This document shows, in pieces, positions 1 through 10,449 of a DNA stretch of 64,000 nucleotides (position 1 is its first letter; every line of letters starts with the position of its first letter). The translations under genes were made by a program, and so were the position numbers. The DNA is taken from assembly GCF_016808095.1 (NCBI RefSeq), contig NC_068979.1, positions 11,617,001-11,681,000 on the forward strand. Reading direction: 5' to 3'. Below the pieces are notes generated by a model that worked only from the letters and a program-made list of their open reading frames with translations, did not search any database and was not told the DNA's origin. This DNA is from Vigna angularis. Taxonomy: Eukaryota; Streptophyta; Magnoliopsida; Fabales; Fabaceae.

Positions 1-282
1 CGTTTTAAAGTATGGCAAAACAGCAAGTTTTAAGTCGATTACATTATTGGTTAAATTTATTAAAACTCATGTGTTTGCACAATTATTTTTCAAGAGTGCT
101 ATGATGTATTTCAAGAAGAAATTTTTTCAAAAATATTCTAAGTGCTTTTACTTAATCAATTGTTTCAAGAAAAGTTTAAAAACTGTGTTTTGCGAAAAGG
201 ATTAAAAAACTTACATTTTCATACAACACCAATTCACCTCCCCCCCTTTTGGTGTAAGAAACGAAACACTTCTTTTTTAACA
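1..282 (+). repeat. 5' LTR (right part) of SIRE-type copia element
   Basis: Positions 1-160 match 4767-4925 of the downstream LTR, and 165-282 match 5786-5904. The roughly 850 bases that separate these blocks in the downstream LTR are absent here, with the junction near 162-164, so this LTR carries an internal deletion. It ends in TTTTTTAACA and is followed by a primer-binding-like sequence. The left part lies outside the window. Confidence 0.85.
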
Positions 283-283
283 A

Positions 284-300
284 TTGACACCAGAGCTGGT
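284..300 (+). other. primer binding site of the copia element (degenerate)
   Basis: TTGACACCAGAGCTGG follows the LTR end by a base or two. It resembles the TGGTATCAGAGC site complementary to initiator Met tRNA used by SIRE/Maximus elements, with several substitutions. Confidence 0.6.
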
Positions 301-350
301 TTTCAAAAGATATTTGAAAAAAAATCGATTAACTTTTCTATCTAATCGAT

Positions 351-599
351 TTGATCCTGAAAATGACTTTCACTTCTCAAACTATGAGGAAAAGTGAATA
401 TGCTTTTGAACTCATGCATGTTACTTGTAATGCTATGTGTAATTCCATTACTGATGGCTTTTATGAGTCTCTTGAAACAGGTTTCTTGCGAAACAAGAAA
501 AATGGCGCAAATGGGCTGGAATCCAGAGCTGAAAGGATAAACATGCAGACTAGAAAATTCACCAAATTTCTCAACAAGAAGAAAGGTGACGAGCATTAA
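351..599 (+). pseudogene. copia gag remnant
   Basis: A short open frame of 82 codons lies between the primer binding site and the protease, where copia elements place gag. It is far shorter than a SIRE gag (several hundred residues), and I see no complete CCHC zinc knuckle. The basic stretch near its end would fit the nucleic-acid-binding part. The assignment rests mostly on position; the sequence alone is weak. Confidence 0.4.
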
Positions 600-653
600 A
601 GTGATGACAAAAAGAAGATCAACTAAGAACATCAGGCAGAGACTAATCTTATC

Positions 654-1082
654 ATGATGGCCAAGTCTGAACCCATGAAAGTGTGTCTGGAACAAGAAGC
701 AAAGGGATCCATGTGGTATCTGGACAACGGGTGTTCAAGGTACATGACAGAAGATCCAACAAAATTTACAAGCATCTCTTACAAGACTACAGGTCATGTC
801 ACATACAGTGATAACAACAAGGGTAAAATAATCAGCATTGGTAAAGTTCAAACTCCTTCTGCATATGAGATTGATAATGTACTGCTTGTTGAAGGATTAA
901 AACATAACCTGCTTAGTATCAGTCAATTATGTGACAAAGGATTGAAAATAACATTTGAACCAAAATACTATTTGATAAGCAATGGTTCAACTGATAAGTT
1001 GTTATTGATAGGACATAGATACAACAATATATACATAATCGATTTTAGAAAAACTTCTTTCAAAACTTTGTATGTCATATGA
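654..1082 (+). pseudogene. copia protease / gag-pre-integrase segment
   Basis: The retropepsin signature is present as WYLDNGCSRYMT (near residues 22-33), followed by a segment typical of SIRE protease (NKGKIISIGKV) and the LLSISQLCDKG block leading towards the integrase zinc finger. The usual catalytic triplet is D-S/T-G; here it reads D-N-G, which should impair the enzyme. The frame ends at TGA 1080-1082 while the integrase continues in another frame starting at 1079, so a frameshift separates the two parts of what should be one polyprotein. Confidence 0.85.
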
Positions 1083-2329
1083 CTAAAGAAGATGATGCAC
1101 AGTTATGGCACAAAAGACTAACTCACATTAACATGGGTCAGTTAAAGAAATTGGTATCTAAAGATCTTGTTATTGGTCTTCCAAATATTCGTTATGCTTC
1201 TGAAAGATTATGTGATGCATGTCAAAAAGGAAAGCAAACAAGAATCTCCTTTAAAAACAAAAGAGAAATGTCCACTACCAGACCTCTTGAATTGTTGGAC
1301 ATGGACTTGTTTGCTCCTTCCAGAGTTAGGAGTCTCGGTGGTAATTTATATGGTTTAGTGATTGTTGATGACTATTCTCGTTACACTTGGACTTTCTTTA
1401 TTTCTGCCAAGAGTGAGACTTTCAGGGTGTTCAAGAAATTTGCTGCTGTAATACAAAATGAAAAGGAGCTCAGAATAAAATCCATCAGAAGTGATCATGG
1501 CAAAGAATTTCAGAATGAAGTGTTTGATGAATATTGTGCGGAAATGGGAATCTCTCACAACTTCTCTACACCAAGAACACCTCAGCAGAATGGAGTTGTA
1601 GAAAGGAAGAATAAAGCATTAGAAGAACTGGCGAGAACCATGCTAAACGAAAGGGACTTACCGAAATACTTCCGGGCAGATGTTGTCAATACAACATGCT
1701 ATGTACTGAACAGAACTGTGATCAGGTCATTGCTGAAGCTGACTCCTTACGAGCTATTCAAAGGAAGGAAGCTTAACATCACACATATATGGATCTTCGG
1801 ATGTAAGTGTTTTGTTCTCAATAATGGTAAAGAAAATCTTGGTAAGTTCCATTCCAAAGTTGATGAGGCTATTTTTATTGGTTACTCTCTCACAAGTAAA
1901 GCTTATCGAGTATATATTAAAAGAACTATGTGTGTTGAAGAGTCTGTACATGTTGCGTTTGATGAACATATTGATATTGCCTCTAATCAAATGCATTGTA
2001 GAAAGTCTATAGGTGCAGGTGATTCTGTTGGAGAGGAAGAAACTTCTGAAACTGCAGTTGATCCTCCCAGAACTGAATCGATTAAGGAATGGAAAGTACC
2101 AAGAAATGTCTCGACAAGCAACATCATTGGTGATATCACAAAAGGAGTTTCCACCAGGCGGCAACTTAATCAATTATGCATGAATGTAGCTTATGTTTCT
2201 AAGATCGAACCCAAAAACATTGAGGCTACACTTACTGATGAAAATTGGATGATAGCAATGCAAGAAGAGCTGAATCAATTCAAGAGAAATAATGTATGGG
2301 AATTAGTTCCGAGAACAGGAATTCAGTAG
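1079..2329 (+). pseudogene. copia integrase and start of reverse transcriptase
   Basis: This frame encodes the HHCC zinc finger (LWHKRLTHINMGQL, then CDACQKGKQ), the integrase core with the first Asp in LLDMDLF, the second in IRSDHGKEF and the Glu in PQQNGVVERKN, and the GKEN/WIFGC block of copia integrases. It ends with the beginning of the reverse transcriptase (ELNQFKRNNVWELVPR) at an in-frame TAG (2327-2329); translation would otherwise continue as [11 protein letters not shown]. The integrase looks largely intact, but the polyprotein is broken on both sides. Confidence 0.9.
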
Positions 2330-3288
2330 GTGATAGGCACCAAGTGGGTATTCAGGAACAAGAGGGATGTTAAAAGTGCCTTCTTAAACGGGTATATCAA
2401 GGAAGCAGTCTACGTAGAACAACCACCAGGTTTCCAAGACTATGAGCATCCAGATTACATTTTCAAACTTATAAAGGCCTTGTATGGATTGAAACAAGCA
2501 CCAAGGTTATGAGCGTCTAAGTGAATTTCTGATAAATAAGGGATTCACTAGGGGTAAAGTTGATTCAACCCTTTTCATTAAGAACTCCAAAAATGATAGA
2601 CTATATGTATAAATTTACGTTGATGATATAATATTTGGTTCAACTTATCCTGCTCTATGCAAAGAATTTTCTAAGACAATGCAGATGAGTTCAAGATGTC
2701 CATGATGAGAGAACTCAAATACTTTTTGGGACTTCAAGTTAAGCAGAATGAGAATGGCATCTTCATTCATCAATCAAAATACTGTACTGATTTGTTGAAG
2801 AAATACAAAATGCTGAACTGCAAAGAAGCTGCAACACCAATGATAATGTATAGAGGTATGATCAGATCCTTATTATATTTGACTGCTAGTAGACCATATA
2901 TCATGCATAGTGTTTGTCTCTGTGCTAGGTTTCAGTCTCAACCAAAAGAATCACATTTAACAGCTGTGAAAAGAATTTTAAAGTATTTAAAAGGAACCAA
3001 AAGTCTTGGACTGTGGTATCCTAGTGGATCAAACATTTTTCTTGAAGGATACAATGATTCAGATTTTGGGGGCTGTAAACTAGACAAAAAAAACACTAGT
3101 GGTACATGTCATTTGTTAGGATGTTCTTTAGTTTCCTAGCATTCAAAGAAACAAGCTTGTGTGGCACTATCTACCACAAAAGCCGAGTACATAGCTGCTG
3201 TGCTCAGTCTCTTTGGATTAAGAGCTAGCTAGAAGACTTTGGCATTTCTTTAGATCATATTCCTTTAAAGTGTGATAACACAAGTGCA
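2330..3288 (+). pseudogene. copia reverse transcriptase and RNase H, broken
   Basis: After [11 protein letters not shown] the frame jumps directly to [10 protein letters not shown], so about 60 codons of reverse transcriptase are missing. LYGLKQAPR follows, then a frameshift near 2510. The YVDD catalytic box is readable at about 2605-2630 (IYVDDIIFG) behind an in-frame stop. A third segment (2696-3139) carries ELKYFLGLQV and the RNase H start (NDSDFGGCKLDKK), and after another stop reads KKQACVALSTTKAEYIAA. It breaks off near 3288, where a short direct repeat (GAGCTAGCTAGAAGACT at about 3222 and 3291) marks the junction with unrelated sequence. Confidence 0.88.
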
Positions 3289-4463
3289 AAGAGCTAGCTA
3301 GAAGACTATCTTGCAGTGAGAGTCATTTGTGTGTCTACATTCCTTAGTGCAACCAGCTTTTCCGTTTGTTGTCTCCCACGCCCTTTTTGTCTTTTTTCAC
3401 TCATGTGCCAAAAGTAAGCATAAAAAGGAGGGGCTATTGGTGTCCGTGTGCTTCCAAATACTATCACCAAGTGGGCCATTTTTTCTTCACGTGAATCAAC
3501 CATCACCATACCACTTTTGCTTTCTAAAGTGAATGAATTCCTCTCCACGTGGCACTGCATTCTCCACAGAAATATGTCAATGTCTCTCCTATCTTTCTAA
3601 ATGAAAAATTGTGCTCCTTTGCTGCCATGAACCAACGCCCCTTCTCCAGAAAAAAAATGTCCGTGAGCTCTTTTCTTTCTCTCAACGTCAGCCTCCTTCT
3701 TTACTTCCAGCCACCACCTCTCATGTGGCCTCTCATACCTCCAAGTCTTGCTGGACATAGCAGCTACCAGGCCGTGCGTGAAGATAGCTGCTGGACCGTG
3801 ATGAGTTGTTGGAATCAATTGTGTGCTGATGTGTGCTTTGGGTCGTGACCATGCTGGAGCGAAAGCCTAGTGGATGCTCACACCTCCTTCTCATGCTTTT
3901 TAATTTGTTGGGTGCACCCCTTCATTAAATGAAAGTGAAGTTTCTTTTCTCGGTGGCAGCTTCTCTTTTTCTAAGCACACATGTGCTTTCTTCAGCCAAC
4001 AAAACACTTTAATCTTTAGGCCGTGACATACTAGAAGCCCAACAAAAAAAATGAAGCTGCTCTCCAAACGAAACTGACGTGCTTTCTTCTATTTTTTTTA
4101 GCCAAATCAAACAGCATATTCCAGCTTAAGTCTCCACGGATCAACACATCTTTTTCTATTCAACACAAAATAAATCAATGCAACCTAGCTTCTTCCAAGT
4201 AAATAACACCGTGTTCAAATGAATGTTCTTCCAAATTTCCCAAAATGTTATCCAAAATTTTCCCTGCAATTAATAATGAAAATTATAAGCTCAGATAATT
4301 CAAATTAATTAAAATAAGAATTTCTGGTCAAATTAAGCACAATTAACAAAAACGGAAAAGTATTGGACATTTAAGCACAATTCCCTGATTAATTCTAGCA
4401 CAATAAACTAAGTGAAATCGAGAAAATATTGACTCATCATGCATCATCAAAAAAGGGGGAGAT
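3289..4463 (+). other. copia 3' internal region, no coding identified
   Basis: In SIRE elements this interval holds an env-like frame or long untranslated sequence. Only short unrelated frames occur here, and I recognise no protein. It ends in a polypurine tract (AAAAAAGGGGGAGAT, 4448-4463) directly before the 3' LTR. Confidence 0.7.
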
Positions 4464-5904
4464 TGTTGAGAGAGGGAGCACAAAATTAGCTTAACTCACA
4501 ATCTGAGTGATATTGTGTTTTTGATGATGACAACACATAATGAAATTAACACATGTTATACTATGTTATACTGTGTTACACATGTTATGTTGTGTTCTGT
4601 GTTATACATGCTATATGCTTATGCTTACTGTGTTATATTTGTACAAGCATATTGTGTTGTGTTGATCATTGCATACCACTATATTTGATATGTGATTTTA
4701 TCTGTGTATGCAAAATATGAAGTTTTGGAAATGAAAAACACAAGCACCTAGCTTCGGCTATTTTGAGTTTTAAAGTATGGAAAAACAACAAGTTTTAAGC
4801 CGATTACATTATTGGTTAAATCGATTAAAAGTCGTGTGTTTGCACAATTATTTTTCAAGAGTGCTGTGATGTATTTCAAGAAGAAAAATTTTCAAAAATA
4901 TTCTAAGTGCTTCTACTTAATCAATTGTATGCGACTTGTATTTGATTATGTTGGTTATTGTTTTGAAAACTGGTTAAATGCTTGACATAACTGTCACAAC
5001 GGTCATATTTTTAAATATGTTGACCAAGCATTTATTATCAGTCGATTACATTAATTGTACATTCAATTAATTGCTTGATTGCTATTAATCTGTTATAACC
5101 GCTAAATGTATTCGATTAGATTAATAGCATAATCGATTAAAACACGTATGATTCAAGTTATATTATATATAGACGCATGATTTGAATTCAAGAAGAGAAT
5201 AACAATTTTACTCTTTCATATATGCTTTCAGTGATTGATTGAACGTCTTATAGAAGAGAGAAAAGCTCCAAGAATCAAGAACTACCGTGGTGATAAAGTC
5301 TTGAAGATTTCTTGAGGAGCAAGGTTCATATACAATGTCTGATCGTTCTGCACAAGAAGGTGCATTCTGTTTGATCAGGAAAAACTTTGGCAAACGCTGA
5401 GTGTTGTTGGTTTCCCTGTGGTGTTATAGGAAGAAGAACGTGGTTCTTGACTTTGAGGGTGTCTCAAAGGGGTTGACAGCAGATGAGGATTGTTCTTGCT
5501 GCTTGTCTGTTTGTTGTATTGCCTATAGTTAGATTAGTGAGTTAGAGAGGTGATTTACATTTTGACGTGAGGTCACTGTAAAGCTCTTAGTGTAAAAACT
5601 CAGATCTATATAGTGCATTGGCTTCTAACTCAGGTTGATTGGAAGGACACTGGATGTAGGCTTGGCCGAACTAGTATAAAAAGTCAGTGTTTGAAATTTC
5701 TTATCCCTTCTCTCTGCATTAAATCGATTATACTGTCATTACATTCGATTAAGTGAACTGCTGCATTGCACATATTCTTACTTATGATTCAAGAAAAGTT
5801 TAAAGACTTTCTGTTTGCGAAAAAGATTTAAAAAAGCTATCATTTTTATACAACACCAATTCACCCCCTCTTGGTGTGAGAAACGAAACACTTCTTTTTT
5901 AACA
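4464..5904 (+). repeat. 3' LTR of SIRE-type copia element
   Basis: It starts TGTTGAG after the polypurine tract and ends TTTTTTAACA, 1441 bp. Its 4767-4931 and 5785-5904 parts match the 5' LTR fragment at the window start. Many TCGATTA/TAATCGATTA-like motifs lie between 5040 and 5150. The expected TATA-like TATTATATATAGACGC is at about 5161-5175. Confidence 0.9.
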
Positions 5905-6057
5905 CAAACCTACAGGCTCACAAACCAAACATTCAAACCAAAATTGTCAACTCATCAAAGTTCATCATATAACAAAAACATGTAGTTTATGAGTCCAACC
6001 ACAAATCATCAAGTCATACTTAATACATAGTTCAATCATCCAATCAATTAACTGTAT

Positions 6058-6180
6058 AAGTTCAACCCAATGCTTTATTTTTGTCTTAGTTGATCCCGAT
6101 TCGACATTAAAAGTATATTGATTTTTTGCCAATAACCGAATACTTTTGTCTGTAAATACTGCATATTTTATTCCATTCAT
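6058..6180 (-). pseudogene. rpl23: plastid rpl23 5' fragment in nuclear DNA (NUPT)
   Basis: Reading leftwards from an ATG at 6180, the first 41 codons (beginning [17 protein letters not shown] and ending [12 protein letters not shown]) match the N-terminus of chloroplast ribosomal protein L23 almost residue for residue. After that the frame continues to 5965 with unrelated residues, so only the first half of the roughly 93-residue protein is here. It abuts a ycf2 piece, so both belong to a plastid-derived insertion. Confidence 0.85.
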
Positions 6181-6186
6181 AAATCT

Positions 6187-6415
6187 ATTTTCTTCCCTAG
6201 GAGCCCAAACGATGTGATTGAAAAAATCCTCCTCTATCTATTGCGGGTCGAGGACTCCTCCCCATTCTTCAAAGTCCGTTTCATATTTTTCATAGAGAAA
6301 TCTCTGATCAACGATAGAATAAGATCCATTTTGAAATTTATTTAAGGGATTCCTTGGTTTGGATCAAAGAAGCAATGTCACCCAATCCTTATCAAACTTA
6401 CTGTAATTTTTTTCT
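6187..6415 (-). pseudogene. ycf2: plastid ycf2 fragment in nuclear DNA (NUPT)
   Basis: The - strand reads FDKDWVTLLL, stop, SKPRNPL, then [26 protein letters not shown], stop, [14 protein letters not shown]. This matches the C-terminal third of chloroplast Ycf2. Both stops are explained by single C-to-T changes (an Arg codon to TGA, CAG to TAG), the usual decay of plastid DNA in the nucleus. The piece ends a few bases before the rpl23 start codon. These two parts of the plastid genome are normally kilobases apart and in opposite orientation, so the insert is rearranged. Confidence 0.88.
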
Positions 6416-7130
6416 TTACGTGAGGATCCCACCAGATACAATTCTATATTTCAAGATATACAAAACTTAAAATAGTGCAATTAGCTTCCCTTACCTAAGA
6501 GGCATATGAATTTGCTCTAAGGAATTCCAAATCCCTTCAAACTCATAGGACCTAGCCAACGAAACTCCTCTTAACTTGCAGGATGTTCTATTTATACATA
6601 GAAATATGACAAGAACAATCAAGACATATCATTATGATTATTGATCAATAGAGAATGACTAAAAAGATGCATGCAAGTAAAAAAAGACTCACATACAACT
6701 TATAACAGAAAAAGACTGAAAAAAGAGATAAAACTCAACTTACACGAGGTAGTTCAGATGATAAGAGAGAAAGAACTTTAACAAAAAAGTCACAATAAAA
6801 CTATTTATATTAAAACTTTTTAAGATTTAAATAATTGAATCTCACTATTTTTCGCTTTAAAATGTTATTTTCTAAATCTTTACAAATACTAGCAATTGTC
6901 ACTCAACAATAAAAATTTAAAATATATTCTTGAAAATGTTATTTAATATGAAATATGTAGTTTTAAAATATATAATTAAGTTTATTAACTTATTATTATA
7001 TTTACATACAATTTTATTCAAATATAAATTTAAATAGAATAAGGAATATGAATGCTGTAGTTTATTAAAATTACATGAAAAAATGGATATATATTTTAAA
7101 ACTAACAAACTTTAATATCATGGATGTAAC
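6416..7130. other. AT-rich spacer with an LTR-like block
   Basis: No gene is seen. AGCTTCCCTTACCT at 6483-6496 is the antisense form of a block shared by all gypsy-type LTRs in this window, so the left part may be the remains of an old antisense LTR around the plastid insert. The rest is simple AT-rich DNA. Confidence 0.5.
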
Positions 7131-7134
7131 TTTC

Positions 7135-9669
7135 TGTGAGATCCCGGTAAATTAGAAGCGTAATTAGGTGTCAAATCAGTATTTATTACGCTGCTGAATC
7201 ACCTAGTTGCTTCCATAATGAGCCGCGCCACACGTCCCATGCATTAATTGCGCACTGAACGCTGCATGCATGAACGCCACTTGTCACAATGGAAGTTTCT
7301 GAAGTCAGAGTGTGTGTGCAGGTGTTGGATCGGGAGACGTTCGTCCGCACGAACGTGGATTTGACAAAAAGAGTTTTCGAAAAACCCCTCCATTCACCTG
7401 TATCACTCGTCTTCTTCCTCAGAACCAAACCTTCCATTTTCTCTGATCTCTCTCTAGAACCAGTTGCCCTTCTCTCTTCTGTAACTCATCTTCTTCTTCT
7501 CCGATTCACTTTCCAGAACCGTAGGAACGTTCGTCCAGCTGTGATCTTCCGTTTGGACCGAACAGAACTTGGATCGGAACTGGTAAGTCTTCATTTCTAA
7601 GCGTCGTCTTTTCTGGTCTCATGCGAACCCTAGTTTTGGTTGCATGCATGGGTTCTAGGTCTGAATTATTTTGATTTCTGGCGTCTTAGATTTACGTGGG
7701 AACTGTTGAGCGAAACCTGGGTGTAAGACGTGGTTAGAGGAAACCTAAAATCTTGCTTTTGGAAGTACACTGCTATCCAGGTAAGGGAAGCTTACATATA
7801 TTTAAATTTATACGTGTATGAGTGTATGAAAGCATGATGTGGGTTGTCTGTATGAAATTTCTGTATACGTGTTTTTCTGGATCTGCATGAACGAACCCTG
7901 TTGTGCTGTTATGAATGTTTGCTGATATGATTTCTGGGTTGTTGAACTGCATGCTGGTTGAAACGTATGAGTGATGGATGAATACTATAATGTATGAATC
8001 GTTAATATGTTGATTATTGAATATGAATTAATCTGGAAGTGAAAGTATAAAGTTCATCAATTGGAGATTCATTTGAAGTATAAAGTATAAGTTAAATTGT
8101 TGAAATCTGGAAAATTGTTAAGGTTGAGAAATCTGCACTTAAATCATGTCTTTGATAAATGACGCTCGTCACTGTACGGTCTTAAACCGTTCGGTTTCCT
8201 CTTAAAATAACATAGAATGGGATTCCTTCATTTGGAAAGAATTCTGCTCGTGAACGAGCGTCCCTATTTGGATCTTTGAGAGCGTTCGACCTTATGTCGA
8301 GCGTTCGTCCGTTAGAGCGTTCGACCTCATGTCGAGCGTTCGTCTGTGAGAGCGTTCGACCTCATGTCGAGCGTTCGTCCGTTAGAGCGTTCGACCTCAT
8401 GTCGAGCGTTCGTCTGTGAAAGCGTTCGACCTCATGTCGAGCGTTCGTCCGTTAGAGCGTTCGACCTCATGTCGAGCGTTCGTCTTTGAGAGCGTTCGAC
8501 CTTATGTCGAGCGTTCGTCTTTGAGAGTGTTCGACCTTATGTCGAGCGTTCGTCTTTGATAGCGTTCGACCTCATATCGAGCGTTCGTCTTTAATATCGT
8601 TCGGCCTTATATCGAACGATCGTTCTAAATCGCGCAAGGTCTCCTATCAAGCGCTCGTACAACTGAATAAGTATTTGATTTTAAACAGCGTTCGTCCTGA
8701 ATTTGAAATAACGTTCGTCCTGATCTCAAATAGCGTTCGTCTATACAGTTAATTAACGTTCGTCTTTTAGAGAAGTGTAATTGAGAATGAAAATGTGATG
8801 TTGAGGAAATTATAAAATGGGCGAATCATATATGAGGTGAAGTTATGATATTGATATTTGAACGAGTGTTCCAAGGAGGAACGACTCTGATTTCTATTGG
8901 ATATTAAATTGGTAAAGTATGACTGTGGATAAGTTAAGACTCGCTGTCCATCTTGATGTTCCGTGATACGCCTCTTCAAGTAGAAGGGGGTATTCATGTG
9001 TGGGAACGGCAGGAGGTCCTTAGTCCATAAGTTAACATGGGCGACGTAAGAACGGACTTACCTCGAGTGGCAGCTGTTTGGTGTATCCCAGTTACTACAT
9101 CACTCGGGTGCAAGGACGCTTGTAACTACACAGATTCATACAGTCCGGACGGTCGGTCTAGCATTAGTATATTTATGTTTGATTGATGTTATGCGTATAT
9201 GAGTTGATTGTATGATGGTTTGAATAAAAATGTTGAAGTATGAATTTAAATTACGTAAGCTTACCCTTTCGTTTTTCCTTGTGTTGTCCACTGTCCATGT
9301 ACGTTCGTCCTGTCTTGCAATGATCATCCGTTGTGGATGTGAGCAGATGGTGGTGCATCCCTTGAAGAAATGCTGGAAGAAGAAAATTTGGACGATGCCA
9401 ATCTGGTGGAAGTTGAAGTAAAGGCCGAGCCTTAGAGCGCTCGTAGATGTTAGGTTGTAGACGTTAGCTCATTTTTGGACGTTCGGTTACTTCTTTTGTA
9501 AAACCGTTCGTTCGGATTTATTTTCCTGTTTCTCTGAAACGCTCGTTATTTTGTACTGTAGCCGTTCGGCTTTGACCCTTGAACTCTGTTTAATCTTAAG
9601 ACTGTTTACTGTACTGTTAATTGTAATTAATCCTGATTTATGGTAATTATGATATTTTGGGATGTTACA
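7135..9669 (+). mobile_element. solo LTR A, chromovirus-type gypsy family
   Basis: It starts TGTGAGATCCCG and ends GGGATGTTACA, 2535 bp. It is flanked by CTTTC (7130-7134) and CTTTT (9670-9674), a 5-bp target duplication with one mismatch. No internal retrotransposon region accompanies it. It contains AGGTAAGGGAAGCT at 7780, a 35-bp tandem array at 8279-8628, and the GCTTACCCTT (about 9259) and ATGATCATCC (about 9318) blocks. From 7765 to its end it is almost identical to LTR D (38597-40609), but its first 630 bp are much more diverged. It sits about 0.8 kb upstream of VPS25. Confidence 0.85.
8279..8628 (+). repeat. 35-bp tandem array, about 10 units, in LTR A
   Basis: Ten consecutive units of 35 bp, nine well conserved and the last degenerate. 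Each unit contains GCGTTCG twice, flanking a short dyad TCGACctcatGTCGA. Variation between units is mainly CTT/CTC and GTCCGTT/GTCTGTG. Further dispersed CGTTCGTCC motifs continue to about 8766. Confidence 0.95.
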
Positions 9670-9674
9670 CTTTT

Positions 9675-10449
9675 CATAATTTAGTCATTCAAATGATTTT
9701 CCTATAAAAAAGTTCTTATCTCTTTTACATTTTTAAGCAATTTTAATTTCTTTATTTTTATTTGAGTATTGGTTAGTAATATGTTATTTTAAAATAAAAA
9801 TAGAAGAGATGAGGGTAAATTATTTTTAGTTACAAAATAATTGTTAAATTTAGTTAAATATCCTATCAATGTAATTACAATCCAATTACAAACTATCATA
9901 TGATAAATTTTAAAAGAGGAAAATAAAATAAAATATGATAAATTTTAAAAGTGGAAAATAAAATAAAATTGGAAAGCAAAATCAGATAAAAAAAGAGGAA
10001 TATTTTTATATGTAATTATAAATATAAGTATTTAAAAAAAACATATAAATATCTATTTACTCATGAAATTTATATTCTAATTAAATAGTATCAAGCTACA
10101 ATTTACGAATTAATTTCTGTGAAGACATTAAGAAAATTCTTAATTCGCCAAACGTGTGCAACCTGCAAAACGCAGTCGTTTCATGCGACACGATTTGCTT
10201 CTGTATCGGTGGTCTTCTTCCTCCGTCGTGATCTTGTTAGGGTTCGCAGAATCGAAGTTTCCCTACATTTCTTCACTTCGCATCCACGTCGAGATTCCTT
10301 CGCAGTTTTGTCCGCACAACCCGAGAAATCAACAGTTACACGTGCACTGTACGATATTCTGTTACGTGTCTGTAAGTAATCAGCAGGAAATTGTTTAACC
10401 TTCTGAGAAGATCGTAAACCCCTGTGTATAGCGCTGAAGCACTTGAAAG
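9675..10449 (+). promoter_or_regulatory. upstream and 5' untranslated region of VPS25
   Basis: The first part (to about 10100) is AT-rich and featureless. From about 10120 the base composition rises and resembles a plant 5' untranslated leader (CT-rich, TTAGGGTTCGCAG). No clear TATA box or intron could be fixed, so the transcription start is unknown. Confidence 0.4.

Larger units (their letters stand above)
1..5904 (+). mobile_element. SIRE/Maximus-lineage Ty1-copia retrotransposon, degenerate
   Basis: Domain order is LTR - PBS - gag remnant - protease - integrase - reverse transcriptase - RNase H - long 3' region - polypurine tract - LTR. Integrase before reverse transcriptase defines Ty1/copia. 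The long LTR, the TAACA ending and the Met-type primer site point to SIRE/Maximus. At least three frameshifts or deletions, two or more stops and an altered protease triplet show that it is dead. The left border and target duplication cannot be checked because the element runs off the window. Confidence 0.88.

Noticed and set aside
342..695. 117-codon frame on the - strand opposite the copia gag region
   Set aside because: Antisense to the element's coding strand and without family resemblance.
8279..8628. Regular 35-bp repeats resembling a CRISPR array
   Set aside because: Units are directly adjacent with no unique spacers, lie inside a plant LTR, and recur in LTR D.
10119..10398. Two 80-codon frames upstream of VPS25
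   Set aside because: They lie in the probable 5' untranslated leader, overlap each other, and resemble no protein.
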